Shown here: positions 63,979 through 64,000 of the stretch, in pieces
Numbering within the stretch: position 1 is the stretch's first letter
Layout: every line of letters starts with the position of its first letter
Source of the DNA: Prevotellaceae bacterium
GTDB taxonomy: Bacteria > Bacteroidota > Bacteroidia > Bacteroidales > Muribaculaceae
Assembly (NCBI GenBank): GCA_021772015.1
Contig: JAETNS010000009.1
Location: 62,001-126,000, forward strand
Reading direction: 5' to 3'
Length of the DNA stretch: 64,000 nt
The notes under the pieces: generated by a model
The model's database searches: none
What the model was told of the DNA's origin: nothing
What the model saw: the letters and a program-made list of their open reading frames with translations, nothing else
Made by a program: the position numbers and the translations under genes

Positions 63979-64000
63979 ATGAGCGACGTAATACAACTAC
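63979..64000 (+). CDS. mutL: Start of a gene cut by the window end, probably DNA mismatch repair protein MutL
   Basis: Only seven codons are visible: M-S-D-V-I-Q-L. Bacteroidetes MutL proteins usually begin MSD-(I/V)-I-x-L-L-P-D-S-V, so the match is suggestive but rests on very few residues. An upstream -7 box supports a real start here. Confidence 0.45.

Noticed and set aside
1-64000. CRISPR array, insertion sequence, prophage, tRNA or rRNA
   Set aside because: No spaced direct repeats, transposase, integrase, phage genes or cloverleaf-like sequence were seen on either strand; rare or degenerate forms cannot be excluded by reading alone.

Overview
The window is a chromosomal segment of a Bacteroidales bacterium, most likely a gut Muribaculaceae species. 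The evidence is the gene content (LpxC-FabZ fusion, eukaryote-like glycogen synthase, PPi-dependent phosphofructokinase, BtuG-type B12 lipoprotein, a second EF-G with altered G motifs) and the promoters, which follow the Bacteroidetes pattern TTTG-N19-21-TAnnTTTG rather than -35/-10. No rRNA, tRNA, CRISPR array, prophage, transposase or conjugative gene was seen. This is mostly housekeeping backbone with densely packed, often overlapping genes.

Layout. 1-6.3 kb: 3' end of a GH13 amylase with a sorting-like tail, mnmA, a bifunctional-nuclease family gene, a C_GCAxxG_C_C protein, an OmpA-type lipoprotein, a histidine-rich exported protein, rpmH (L34) and bcp. 6.3-10.7 kb: glycogen phosphorylase and a GT3-like glycogen synthase. 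10.9-17.9 kb: a HIRAN protein overlapping a di-iron (RIC/hemerythrin-like)-LuxR fusion regulator, then holB, an AddB-like nuclease and hemW. 17.9-19.6 kb: an AT-rich gene desert ending in an XRE regulator that appears frameshifted. 19.6-24.4 kb: lpxD-lpxC/fabZ-lpxA, divergent from rsmG and a metallo-hydrolase.

24.4-29.1 kb: a cobalamin-riboswitch-controlled B12 uptake operon (TonB receptor, BtuG-like propeller, third surface lipoprotein). 29.1-37.7 kb: a TPR protein and glnS; a ThiE-like protein, kdsB and an M16 homologue without its zinc motif; PPi-phosphofructokinase; an exported nitroreductase. 37.7-43.4 kb: a small helical protein, engB, a tRNA methyltransferase, a CPBP protease, an acetyltransferase and an EF-G2-like factor. 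43.6-51.2 kb: lon, a small membrane protein, lptB, udk, mlaE-mlaF, sdaA and a GNAT enzyme. 51.4-55.1 kb: thrS-infC-rpmI-rplT, with a very long Gly/Pro/Arg-rich N-terminal extension on IF3. 55.4-64 kb: two glycosyltransferases, rpsP, ppdK, rlmD, an unassigned ATP-grasp-like gene and the first codons of a probable mutL.

Themes. Outer-membrane biogenesis is scattered across the window (lpxACD, fabZ, kdsB, lptB, mlaEF, OmpA lipoprotein). Carbon storage and PPi-linked glycolysis are represented by glgP, the glycogen synthase, pfp and ppdK. Translation is represented by L34, L20, L35, IF3, S16, ThrRS, GlnRS, RsmG, RlmD, MnmA, EngB and EF-G2. The least explained pieces are the HIRAN/di-iron-LuxR pair, the IF3 extension, the third B12-locus lipoprotein, the ATP-grasp-like gene, the histidine-rich exported protein and the AT-rich desert.
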